Notes under the pieces: model-generated
Told to the model about the DNA's origin: nothing
Seen by the model: only the letters and a program-made list of their open reading frames with translations
Databases searched by the model: none
Shown here: positions 1-6,107 of the stretch, in pieces
Numbering within the stretch: the first letter of the stretch is position 1
How the letters are laid out: each line of letters opens with the position of its first letter
Made by a program: the position numbers and the translations under genes
Assembly: GCA_964558295.1 (NCBI GenBank)
Contig: CAZLDQ010000136.1
Location: 1-16,012 of the forward strand
Direction: 5' to 3'
Length of the DNA stretch: 16,012 bases
Origin: JBDKTH01 sp964558295
GTDB lineage: Bacteria > Planctomycetota > Planctomycetia > Pirellulales > Thermoguttaceae

Positions 1-59
1 TTCTTCCGTTCCGCCCGCCCCACCACCTCTCTCATTCCTAACATCCTCGCTTTCTCCAT
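1..59 (-). CDS. possible 5' end of a gene running off the left edge
   Basis: The minus strand is open from an ATG at 59-57 to the window edge, giving 19 residues (MEKARMLGMREVVGRAERK). A near-perfect Shine-Dalgarno core, AAAGGAGG, lies at 77-70 on the minus strand. It is 10 nt from the ATG, slightly longer than ideal. The stretch 1-83 is almost purely pyrimidine on the plus strand, so the SD match could be a by-product of purine bias. I do not recognise the peptide. It is too short to assign a function. Confidence 0.3.
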   Translation of the reverse strand, partial: MEKARMLGMREVVGRAERK

Positions 60-257
60 CCTTCCTCTACCTCCTTTCCCTCTACTGTAATAACCAAGGA
101 GCTTTCGGTAAAATAGCGGACTTACGCGACCATCCAATTGACGCCCAACGCCGAGATTTCGGCCGCCGGGTGTTTTGCGTTTAACTGGCTTTCTGGCAAC
201 GAGTTACGTCATTCCGGGCGGCGACTCAATTATCTCTGTTTCGGGAGAAATAAACCA

Positions 258-294
258 GGGTTCGAAATCAACCTTCAAGGTTGCGATCGAACCC
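258..294. repeat. nested inverted repeat / hairpin
   Basis: An outer 8-bp stem, GGGTTCGA (258-265) with TCGAACCC (287-294), encloses 3-nt internal loops and an inner 7-bp inverted repeat CAACCTT/AAGGTTG (269-275 and 277-283) around one central base. As RNA the inner arm would shorten to about 5 bp with a TTCAA loop. There is no U-tract on either side, so it is not an intrinsic terminator. Its function is unknown. Confidence 0.55.
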
Positions 295-352
295 CAGAAT
301 CTCGCGTCAAAACCCCCAGATCTCTGGTTAACATACCCTCTGAGTGAACAAG

Positions 353-383
353 CCGGTTGCCTTTGAGGCCCAAAAGCAACCGG
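353..383. repeat. strong hairpin in intergenic region
   Basis: CCGGTTGC (353-360) pairs with GCAACCGG (376-383). After one mismatch, TTTG (362-365) pairs with CAAA (371-374), leaving an AGGCC loop. This gives a 12-bp interrupted stem. No T-tract follows on either strand, so it is not a terminator. It lies about 60 bp from the hairpin at 258-294, which hints at a structured RNA or a protein-binding site. Confidence 0.55.
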
Positions 384-586
384 GGGAAAGACATTGTGAA
401 TTCGCGCTGTGTTGCCAATCGGGTACAATTGGCTCGATCGGGGCCGCAAGCGACGGATTCGCCGAGTTTCTGCCACCCTCGTCCCTCCCAACGTTGGCAG
501 CCATCTCAGGGAATTCCGCAGAGAATTCCAGATATCATGAAAGAGCCGGGAATTCGCCGCAGCAACCATGGCGGTGCAAGTCCATG

Positions 587-619
587 AAAAAAGCCGACTT
601 GCGTCATTAGCAAGTCGGC
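587..619 (-). terminator. rho-independent terminator, minus strand
   Basis: A perfect 10-bp stem, GCCGACTTGC (593-602) with GCAAGTCGGC (610-619), closes a 7-nt loop. On the minus strand it is followed directly by six T residues (A-tract 587-592 on the plus strand). There is no T-tract on the plus side, so it is directional. No clear minus-strand gene ends just upstream; the nearest is the response regulator, ending at 1887. Confidence 0.8.
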
Positions 620-711
620 CAAGTGGAGGCTTTTGGCGGGACAGCTAAGGACCCGAAATGTTCGCCAAGCGCTAGGTATCGACGTGGCAAGCTGCGTAGT
701 TTGGTGAAGCG

Positions 712-732
712 AAAAAGGCGTCTCAAAACGCC
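712..732 (-). terminator. second rho-independent terminator, minus strand
   Basis: GGCGT (717-721) pairs with ACGCC (728-732) across a 6-nt loop. On the minus strand five T residues follow (AAAAA at 712-716 on the plus strand). It is weaker than the one at 587-619 but has the same polarity, so the two form a tandem pair. Confidence 0.6.
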
Positions 733-746
733 AGACAGAGACGAAT

Positions 747-1048
747 GGCACCGGTGCCAACCGGTGACAGCCGGTGATGTCCCGGTGACGGGGTGACATA
801 GCATTGCGCTGGCACTGCAAGCAGCAAAATAGTCCCGAAAGCTTCACCGGTGAAGGCCGCTCCGCAGTGCCATCTTGTCACCGGTTTGGCATCGGCACCA
901 CGCCAATGGGCCACCTACGCCGTCACCAGCACCAGCGGAAGGCACTCCCACGCCGTCACCGGTGAATCCCAATGGTCTACCAATGCCGTCACCGGTGTCG
1001 CTGAATGGCCCTGGTACGCCGTCACCGGGTGACGTGTCACCGGGCGAC
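747..1048. promoter_or_regulatory. cluster of CACCGGTG-type palindromes
   Basis: About ten related sites occur here: a perfect 12-bp palindrome GGCACCGGTGCC (747-758), three CCGGTGA half-type sites (761, 771, 782), a 14-bp palindrome CTTCACCGGTGAAG (842-855), GTCACCGG (877-884), TCACCGGTGA (956-965), CACCGGTG (990-997), GTCACCGGGTGAC (1021-1033) and GTCACCGGGCGAC (1036-1048). They lie directly upstream of the winged-helix gene at 1148, so an operator array is possible. Some overlap the 33-bp tandem repeat and may simply have spread with it. Confidence 0.5.
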
Positions 1049-1050
1049 AA
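919..1050. repeat. 33-bp tandem repeat, four degenerate units
   Basis: The core GCCGTCACC recurs at 919, 952, 985 and 1018, exactly 33 bp apart. The units also share an AATGG-like segment. A 33-bp period equals 11 codons. In the frame that continues into the winged-helix gene it reads as an 11-residue Pro/Ser repeat ending in TPSP or MPSP, and in another frame as an AVTG repeat. That frame opens only at 854 and offers only a TTG at 875 without an SD, so coding is doubtful. Confidence 0.75.
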
Positions 1051-1147
1051 TGTCCCTCTTGGGCAGGCCGGTTTCCCCTTGACGTTTCGCCGCCCCGACG
1101 GCTCCCTGTTCACGCAACACGACGCGTTTACGAAAGGAGCCGTGATC

Positions 1148-1576
1148 ATGGGCAACGACAATCAACGGGCCCACATCGCCAGGCACGTTCGAGAGCTTCG
1201 ACGGCATCTGCTGCCGATCCTCGACTGGATCGAAAGCCAGCTTGGACCGCCGGCCCCGGAGGTCGGCATGGCCCACGCCATAGAGACCGCATTGGGGATG
1301 GAGCCAAGCGAAGACGGCGAGTCGCTGAACGACCGCCACTACTGGGTGCTCAGCCAACTCGCCCAGAACGTCAAGCTCACCAAGCACCACGTGATGGCTC
1401 ACTACGGGTACAGTGAGCGAACAGCAAAACGGATTCTCTCCACGCTCACCAAGCGCGGGTTGATTGAATTCTGTGCCGACCCAAGGCCTGGCTTCTACAG
1501 GCTGTGCCATCCTGACCTGTTAAAGGAGCTTGGTCGCAACACAATCGCCAGATCTCAACGCGATAAGGCCGAATGA
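1148..1576 (+). CDS. winged-helix DNA-binding protein, paralogous to the response regulator C-terminus
   Basis: This is a 142-residue protein. The ATG at 1148 is chosen because an AAAGGAG ribosome binding site ends 8 nt upstream. Residues 1-55 are a charged helical region of unknown role. Residues 60-118 form a helix-turn-helix or winged helix with the recognition-helix motif SERTAKR (89-95), then GLIEF and PGFYRL. The same pattern (LND, WVL, RTAKR, GLIEF, PGFYRL) ends the response regulator encoded convergently at 1887-2957, with roughly half the residues identical by eye. Its stop codon overlaps the start of the HigB-like gene (ATGA at 1573), so the two were probably cotranslated. The likely role is a repressor or antitoxin-like regulator. 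The palindromes upstream could be its operators, which is inference. Confidence 0.75.
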   Translation: MGNDNQRAHIARHVRELRRHLLPILDWIESQLGPPAPEVGMAHAIETALGMEPSEDGESLNDRHYWVLSQLAQNVKLTKHHVMAHYGYSERTAKRILSTLTKRGLIEFCADPRPGFYRLCHPDLLKELGRNTIARSQRDKAE

Positions 1577-1908
1577 CGTCGACGCCACTGGCCCCCATGA
1601 TCAGCTTGAAACCACTGCGGGAGTTCTGGCAGCGCCATTCAGACGCCGAGGAGCCGCTTCGGCTCTGGTATAAGATGGCGCAGGAGGCGACATGGTCGAA
1701 CCTGTCGGACATTCGGCATACCTACCCGCACGCGGATGGCGTAAGAACGTCAAGCGGCACGTTGACCGTCTTCAACATTGGCAGCAACAAGTACCGTGTT
1801 GGTGATCCATTCCACCTCCATCGCGACTGGAGCCTTCCGCGCGAGCCTGGTTGTTGCAGATTCCGATGCGGTTGCCATGGATGGAGTCATCCCTTCTTGA
1901 GTCGGTAG
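1573..1908 (+). pseudogene. higB: HigB-like mRNA interferase toxin, 3' end lost
   Basis: The N-terminal two thirds match the HigB (RelE-superfamily) toxin pattern: LREFWQRH (residues 14-21), DAEEPLRLWY (23-32), a W..L..I segment (about 41-47), and FNIGSNKYR ending near residue 75. HigB toxins normally continue with a hydrophobic IH segment, then R and a THAEYD-like end. Here the frame reads into an unrelated Cys/Arg-rich tail that overlaps the convergent response regulator by 22 nt. In the alternative frame a short VLVIH segment appears at about 1796-1810, suggesting a frameshift near 1795, but a full HigB end is not recovered. The usual downstream HigA antitoxin is absent. The start at 1573 overlaps the upstream stop; an internal ATG at 1597 is an alternative. 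It is probably inactive. Confidence 0.65.
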
Positions 1909-2957
1909 AAGCCCGGATGCGTGGTGCGGTCGAACTCGATCAGGCCAACATCCGACAGCTCGCCCAGAACGCGCTTGGCCGTCCGGTCGCTGATGCCAAA
2001 CTCCAGTTCAACCTCCCGGCGCGTGAGCGTGCCGTTGTCGGCCAGACGTGCCAGAACCCAGCGCTGCTTGTCATTCAGTGCCAGCTTCGGCTTGCCATTG
2101 GTTGTTTGTGACGTTCCATTGCCGGAACCGTTGGCATGACCCAACAGGGTGCCAGAATCGTCATATACCTCGACGACGATTCCATCGGCGAGGTGGTACC
2201 CATGTTCGTCATTGGCAATGACATCCTCTTGGCCGCACTCGTGGCCCAGACGGTCGTGGACGATCCTGGCAATGCGGCAGCGCAGCGAGCAGATGGCCCG
2301 GATCAGCGTATTCTGCTCCGGCTCAGGTGTCAGCTTCCTGGCCAAGGCACGGCTGCCCAGATGGACGGGCTTACCGCGACCGGTCGATTCCCGGAGCACA
2401 TGCAGGATCTGCCAGGCGTACCCTCGCCGGCTCTTCTCGGCGATGGTTTCGCCACACAGCTCGATGTGACGAGGGTGATAAGCCAATACGCCGCCCGGGA
2501 ACGGCGCTAACGGCTCTGACGTCACTGTGCCCCTGGCCGCGACACGGAAGCGCCGGTGCTTCTCGAGCACCTCTTCGATCACCGCCGCCAGCGTCCGGCC
2601 CGTCGTCGGGAACGGCTTGGAAATACTGCCGTCGATGCCGATTTCCTGGAGGTCGGTCAGCAGGTCCACGCAGTGCTGGTGCTGGGCCGTCATCAAGATC
2701 ACGGGGATGCCGTCGCGACCTTTTCTGGCGCGAATCTGCTTGAGCAAATTCTTACCGAACTCCGGCGACGCCTTGCCATTTGGGCGCGACGGAATCTGCA
2801 GGTCCAGCAGGACCAGGTCGTAGTCGTTCGCCTCCAACAGGCGTATGGCGTCCTGCTGATTCTCCGCCCAGTCGCTGACATGCCCCAGGGAGCCCAGGCA
2901 GTCATCGATGGTCTCGGTCTTGATCTTCGGCTCGTCCTCAACTACCAACAGCTTCAT
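1887..2957 (-). CDS. response regulator with two DNA-binding domains
   Basis: This is a 356-residue protein. Residues 1-135 are a receiver domain with an acidic pair E7/D8, phosphoacceptor D52 in DLVLLDLQIP, T90 in VILMTAQ and K114 in SKPF, so all key residues are present. Residues about 155-260 resemble an OmpR/PhoB-type effector domain: LR at 225-226, then a degenerate end DVIANDEHGYHL in place of the usual GxGYxL. A Gly/Asn/Thr-rich linker (270-290) leads to a second winged helix (294-353) with SDRTAKR and PGFYRL. A tandem pair of DNA-binding domains is unusual. The ATG overlaps the kinase stop by 4 nt (ATGA), marking them as cognate partners. The C-terminal domain is paralogous to the plus-strand protein at 1148-1576. 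I see no terminator after its stop. Confidence 0.88.
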   Translation of the reverse strand: MKLLVVEDEPKIKTETIDDCLGSLGHVSDWAENQQDAIRLLEANDYDLVLLDLQIPSRPNGKASPEFGKNLLKQIRARKGRDGIPVILMTAQHQHCVDLLTDLQEIGIDGSISKPFPTTGRTLAAVIEEVLEKHRRFRVAARGTVTSEPLAPFPGGVLAYHPRHIELCGETIAEKSRRGYAWQILHVLRESTGRGKPVHLGSRALARKLTPEPEQNTLIRAICSLRCRIARIVHDRLGHECGQEDVIANDEHGYHLADGIVVEVYDDSGTLLGHANGSGNGTSQTTNGKPKLALNDKQRWVLARLADNGTLTRREVELEFGISDRTAKRVLGELSDVGLIEFDRTTHPGFYRLKKG

Positions 2958-4099
2958 TCGTCATCGCCCCCGACTGTTGAACGCATGGGCAAAGCGAGCA
3001 CCACGGTGGTGCCCTTATCCATTTCACTGTCGATGGCCACCGAGCCGCCGTGGGCCGTGATGTACTTGTGGACAAGGCTCAGTCCCCAGCCGCTGCTGCA
3101 TCGCTTGGAGTTGTTCGGCCCCGTAGGCAGAAACGTGTTCAGTTCTTTGAGCACCTCCGGTTCCATGCCCGGGCCGTTGTCGCGGACGAAAATCCGCGTC
3201 TCGTAACCATCCACGACCACCTGCACCTCGATGCGGCCGGAGCGGATCACGTCGTGCTTGCGATCGGCGAAGGATTCGATGGCATTCTGGATCACGTTGG
3301 TCAGGGCCAGGACGATCAGACGGCGGGCGACGCGAAGGTGAATGGTGGGCACCTCGCCCACGTCCACCGCTATGGCGGACACGTCGTAGCCCTGTTCGAC
3401 AACACCGGCCTTGGCCTTCTCGACAGCCTGGTGGATCATCTCCTGCAGGCTTTCGGGATGGCGCTGGTCGGGCAGCGGTTTGCTGAACTGCTCCATCGCT
3501 TCGATGGTCCGCTTAAGGAACTTGACATCCTCAAGGATTGAGACGGCTCGCTCGATCCCATGCTCACTGGCCAGTGCGGTCACATTGGGCAGCAATGTGG
3601 TCAGTATGCTGCGGGCATTGTGGGTGACACCGCTGGCCAGCATGGCAAAGCGCTGATCAGCCAGGGTCTGGACCGCAGCGGCCACCTTCCTGCCGTACTG
3701 GCGGGCCAGTTCGTCCAGCCGCTCGGCGTAGCCGCGGCTATCATGACGCTTGCGGCTGACGGTGCGTCGGGTCCTGCGCTGGCGCGCCAGGCCGCGTTCG
3801 GCATGGCTTCGAACATAGCTGTTGGGGTCCTGGCGGAAGACGGCCGCCAGCCGGCTGCACGCATCGTCGTCGAGCAGGTGCAGCAGCCGCGCCACCTCCA
3901 GCCGGACCGACCAGTCAGGGTCGCGGGCCAGAACGTCCAGCAGATCGAGGACGACCTGCTCATCTTCTGCGCTGCGGCAGAGAATCGCATCCTCTATGGC
4001 CTTCGCCAGGTTCCGCCGATCATCGACCGGCATTGCGTCGGGACACTGGCGAAGCGTGGCGAGGGCGCTATCCAGATTGGATCGAGTCCATTCGATCAT
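2954..4099 (-). CDS. soluble HEAT-repeat sensor histidine kinase
   Basis: This is a 381-residue protein without membrane segments. Residues 30-108 form HEAT/PBS-like helical repeats with DPDWSVRLEVARLL and DPNSYVRSHAERGL. An Arg/Lys-rich linker follows (107-120). A helical dimerisation region carries the candidate phosphoacceptor H160 in GVTHNARS, with Asn where many kinases have Glu. The GHKL ATPase domain shows an N box (TNVIQNAIES, 267-276), a G1 box (DNGPGME, 307-313) and a G2 box (GWGLSLV, 337-343). It probably senses through protein-protein contact by the HEAT repeats and passes phosphate to the response regulator encoded next. Its start overlaps the upstream ATPase stop by one base and its stop overlaps the next start, so the three genes are translationally coupled. 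Confidence 0.88.
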   Translation of the reverse strand: MIEWTRSNLDSALATLRQCPDAMPVDDRRNLAKAIEDAILCRSAEDEQVVLDLLDVLARDPDWSVRLEVARLLHLLDDDACSRLAAVFRQDPNSYVRSHAERGLARQRRTRRTVSRKRHDSRGYAERLDELARQYGRKVAAAVQTLADQRFAMLASGVTHNARSILTTLLPNVTALASEHGIERAVSILEDVKFLKRTIEAMEQFSKPLPDQRHPESLQEMIHQAVEKAKAGVVEQGYDVSAIAVDVGEVPTIHLRVARRLIVLALTNVIQNAIESFADRKHDVIRSGRIEVQVVVDGYETRIFVRDNGPGMEPEVLKELNTFLPTGPNNSKRCSSGWGLSLVHKYITAHGGSVAIDSEMDKGTTVVLALPMRSTVGGDDE

Positions 4100-5985
4100 C
4101 AGTAGTTGTACCTGTCCTTTCGCCGGATGAAGGCCTCCTTGCCGCCCTCGAGCAGATTGATGATCTCGGTCTTGCAGTTATCCACCGAGCCCTGTTTGGC
4201 CAGCCGCGCTCGCTCGCCGTCGCTGGTCAGCACGTACACGGCCGACGCCTCGCCCAGGACCGGGATATTGGGATTGTGCGTGATCAGAATGATCTGCCGG
4301 TTCTGCTTCACCCGATGGATGGCGTTGACCACCGTGTCGTAGATATAACGGTTGTCCAGGTTGTCCTCGGGCTGGTCGACGAGCAGCGGGTTGTGGCTCT
4401 CCAGCAGCAGAATCGGCAGGATGGTCGTGCACTTCTGGCCCGTGGACAGCTCCAGGGAATTGCGCCATTGCTCTCCCTCGAGCAGTTCGATGCGCGGCAG
4501 ATCAGCCAGTTCGATGGCGTCAAGTTGCAACTGGATTTCCAACCGGCGCAGCGATTCCAGCGCTTTGGCCGCTTGGGTGTCGCTGAGATCGGCCTGGGAC
4601 TGGAGGTCGTTGATCCGTCCTTCCCGCACGATCCGCAGCAACTCGGCCGGCGGGATGTAGTCGGCAATCTTCTTGGCCACCGGGTTGTAGTGGCCCACAA
4701 AACCCTTTAGCCATCCGACCAGGGCCTGCGTGTAGTCGGATCGGTCGCCGCACTGGTCGATCCGAACGCGGATCGATGAATTCGCACGCTCGCTGATCCA
4801 GGTGGCCACCCGCTGACGAATCGCGAATCGCTGGTCCCACAGATTCCTCAGCTGCCTGGCCACCGTCTCGCGTTCGAGATAGAGCTGATCGAGCTTTCGC
4901 TGCAGCTCGACCTTCCGTCGATCCTTGGCCAGGATGTCGTTGCGCTTCTTCTCCAGCTCCGCCCGTTCGGTGGCCACACCGCGCGCGTGGTTGTGCCTGG
5001 CGATCAGTTCCCGAAACATCAATTCCTGCTGCTGGTGGGCCTCCTTGAGCTGCCGACCCAGGTCCTCCAGGTCCCGAGCGCCAGAGTCGATCTCAGCGGC
5101 GGCCTGGTCGAACAGCCGGTCGAGCTTGCCGCCGATCCGCTTGAGCGTCTCGTGGATACGCCCCATCAGCATGCCGTTAGGCCCACTGAACATGCCCTCG
5201 TCAAAGGCGGGCTCAATGTCCTGTATGAACCGGCCTGCGGCGTCATGCAGCCACTGCATGTACTTCCGGATCAGTTCCCCGGCTTCCTTCAGCGCTTGCT
5301 CCTCGCGTCCGCGCTGGGCACGGTGCTGCTGGGCCAGATTGATCTCGCCATCAGCCTGCGCGCTCTCGTCTTCCGCCAGCGTCTTGATCTTGGCATTGAT
5401 GACTTCCAGCTCGCTGACCTCGTTGGCCAGCCCGCTGAACTGCTGGGTATGCGTGACGATGGCGTTGGTGTTGGCGTCCAGCTTGGATCGCAGGTCGGCG
5501 ACCTTATGGTTGATCTCGGCGATCTCGCTGGCTGCGAACCGGTCGATCAGTTCCAATTGCGACTGCGGGCTGTCGGCGATGTTCTCGACCTCATTCTGGC
5601 TGAAGATATCGGCGCTGAAAATGCCCGCCGAGTTGATCCGCACGTCCGTGGGCTGGCCGTCGGCCGTGAGCACCATCGGCTCGCCGCTGGCGCTGCGGTC
5701 GACGATGTACTCCAGCCCATCCCGGGTCTGGACGGCCAAGCGAATGCGTCCGTCGCCCAGATTGCTGCGAACCAGCGCCTCGACCCGCCTGCGGGCTTGC
5801 CCGCCATCGTCCCGGGGAAATTCATCCAGGGCGTAGCGGATGAACTCCAGCACCGTCGTCTTGCCCGTGCCCCGGTGGCCGATTAGGCAATTGAGCCCAT
5901 CGACGAACTCAATGTTCATGCCGTCCAGGAACCCACCAACCACCGACAGGGATTTGAGCCGGTGGCAACGCTTGCTATCGATCAT
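4099..5985 (-). CDS. SMC/TrlF-like coiled-coil ATPase
   Basis: This is a 628-residue ABC-class ATPase. Walker A is GHRGTGKT (36-43), followed by a QNE segment, a long charged coiled-coil region (about 150-450), the ABC signature LSTGQ (513-517), Walker B with VDQPED (536-541) and a switch histidine in ITHN (H570). The DQPEDNLDN motif resembles the ATPase part of TrlF and RloC-like proteins, but the PHP or nuclease domain found in those families is not present. It may detect DNA ends, stalled complexes or phage nucleoprotein and feed this to the coupled histidine kinase, which is inference. The leader upstream holds two large inverted repeats, one of which covers the AAGGG-containing ribosome binding region. 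An ATG at 5985 with GAGGAA just upstream was taken as the start. Confidence 0.85.
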   Translation of the reverse strand: MIDSKRCHRLKSLSVVGGFLDGMNIEFVDGLNCLIGHRGTGKTTVLEFIRYALDEFPRDDGGQARRRVEALVRSNLGDGRIRLAVQTRDGLEYIVDRSASGEPMVLTADGQPTDVRINSAGIFSADIFSQNEVENIADSPQSQLELIDRFAASEIAEINHKVADLRSKLDANTNAIVTHTQQFSGLANEVSELEVINAKIKTLAEDESAQADGEINLAQQHRAQRGREEQALKEAGELIRKYMQWLHDAAGRFIQDIEPAFDEGMFSGPNGMLMGRIHETLKRIGGKLDRLFDQAAAEIDSGARDLEDLGRQLKEAHQQQELMFRELIARHNHARGVATERAELEKKRNDILAKDRRKVELQRKLDQLYLERETVARQLRNLWDQRFAIRQRVATWISERANSSIRVRIDQCGDRSDYTQALVGWLKGFVGHYNPVAKKIADYIPPAELLRIVREGRINDLQSQADLSDTQAAKALESLRRLEIQLQLDAIELADLPRIELLEGEQWRNSLELSTGQKCTTILPILLLESHNPLLVDQPEDNLDNRYIYDTVVNAIHRVKQNRQIILITHNPNIPVLGEASAVYVLTSDGERARLAKQGSVDNCKTEIINLLEGGKEAFIRRKDRYNY

Positions 5986-5994
5986 TTCCTCATT

Positions 5995-6036
5995 CCCTTA
6001 CGCAAAAGACCCATGGCTCCAGGATCAGCGTAAGGG
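5995..6036 (-). repeat. inverted repeat overlapping the ATPase ribosome binding region
   Basis: CCCTTACGC (5995-6003) and GCGTAAGGG (6028-6036) are perfect 9-bp inverted arms around a 24-nt loop. On the minus strand the second arm (GCGTAAGGG) ends 9 nt before the ATPase ATG and contains its purine-rich SD-like sequence. It could be a translational switch or an operator. There is no T-tract, so it is not a terminator. Confidence 0.55.
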
Positions 6037-6037
6037 G

Positions 6038-6064
6038 CAGGTGCGACAGGGTTGGTCGCACCTG
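6038..6064. repeat. perfect 10-bp hairpin between WYL and ATPase genes
   Basis: CAGGTGCGAC (6038-6047) and GTCGCACCTG (6055-6064) pair perfectly around a 7-nt loop AGGGTTG. It sits directly next to the inverted repeat at 5995-6036, between the WYL gene stop (6108) and the ATPase start (5985). With no T-tract on either strand it is more likely an operator, a processing site or part of a leader RNA than a terminator. Confidence 0.6.
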
Positions 6065-6107
6065 GAGCGGAAGTTGAAAAAATCATGGACCGGCCCAACA
6101 GGCGGAA

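Larger units (their letters stand above)
60..1147. other. 1.1-kb region without a convincing complete gene
   Basis: Short open frames occur on both strands, but none has a good ribosome binding site or a recognisable protein pattern. The region is structurally rich: hairpins at 258-294 and 353-383, two minus-strand intrinsic terminators (587-619 and 712-732), a field of CACCGGTG-type palindromes (747-1048) and a 33-bp tandem repeat (919-1050). It ends in the ribosome binding site of the plus-strand winged-helix gene. It looks like a regulatory region or a degraded gene, possibly with small RNAs. Confidence 0.6.

Noticed and set aside
258..294. tRNA T-arm (GGTTCGA motif)
   Set aside because: No acceptor, D or anticodon arms can be arranged around it; the motif is simply part of a hairpin.
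398..556. Four GAATTC sites within 160 bp
   Set aside because: The clustering is curious, but the sites differ in flanks and spacing. Other GAATTC sites occur in the window, so it is probably chance.
506..847. Minus-strand open frame of 113 residues
   Set aside because: It runs through both intrinsic terminators, has no family pattern and no SD.
919..1050. CRISPR-like array
   Set aside because: The units are contiguous degenerate 33-bp tandem repeats without unique spacers, and no cas genes are present.
875..1147. N-terminal Pro/Ser repeat extension of the winged-helix protein
   Set aside because: It would need a TTG start without an SD, while the internal ATG at 1148 has an excellent one. 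It is kept only as a possibility in the repeat entry.
844..1161. Minus-strand open frame with Gly-rich repeats over the 33-bp repeat region
   Set aside because: It opens only because the 33-bp period keeps all frames free of stops. Its start is a TTG with no ribosome binding site, and it overlaps the better supported winged-helix start.
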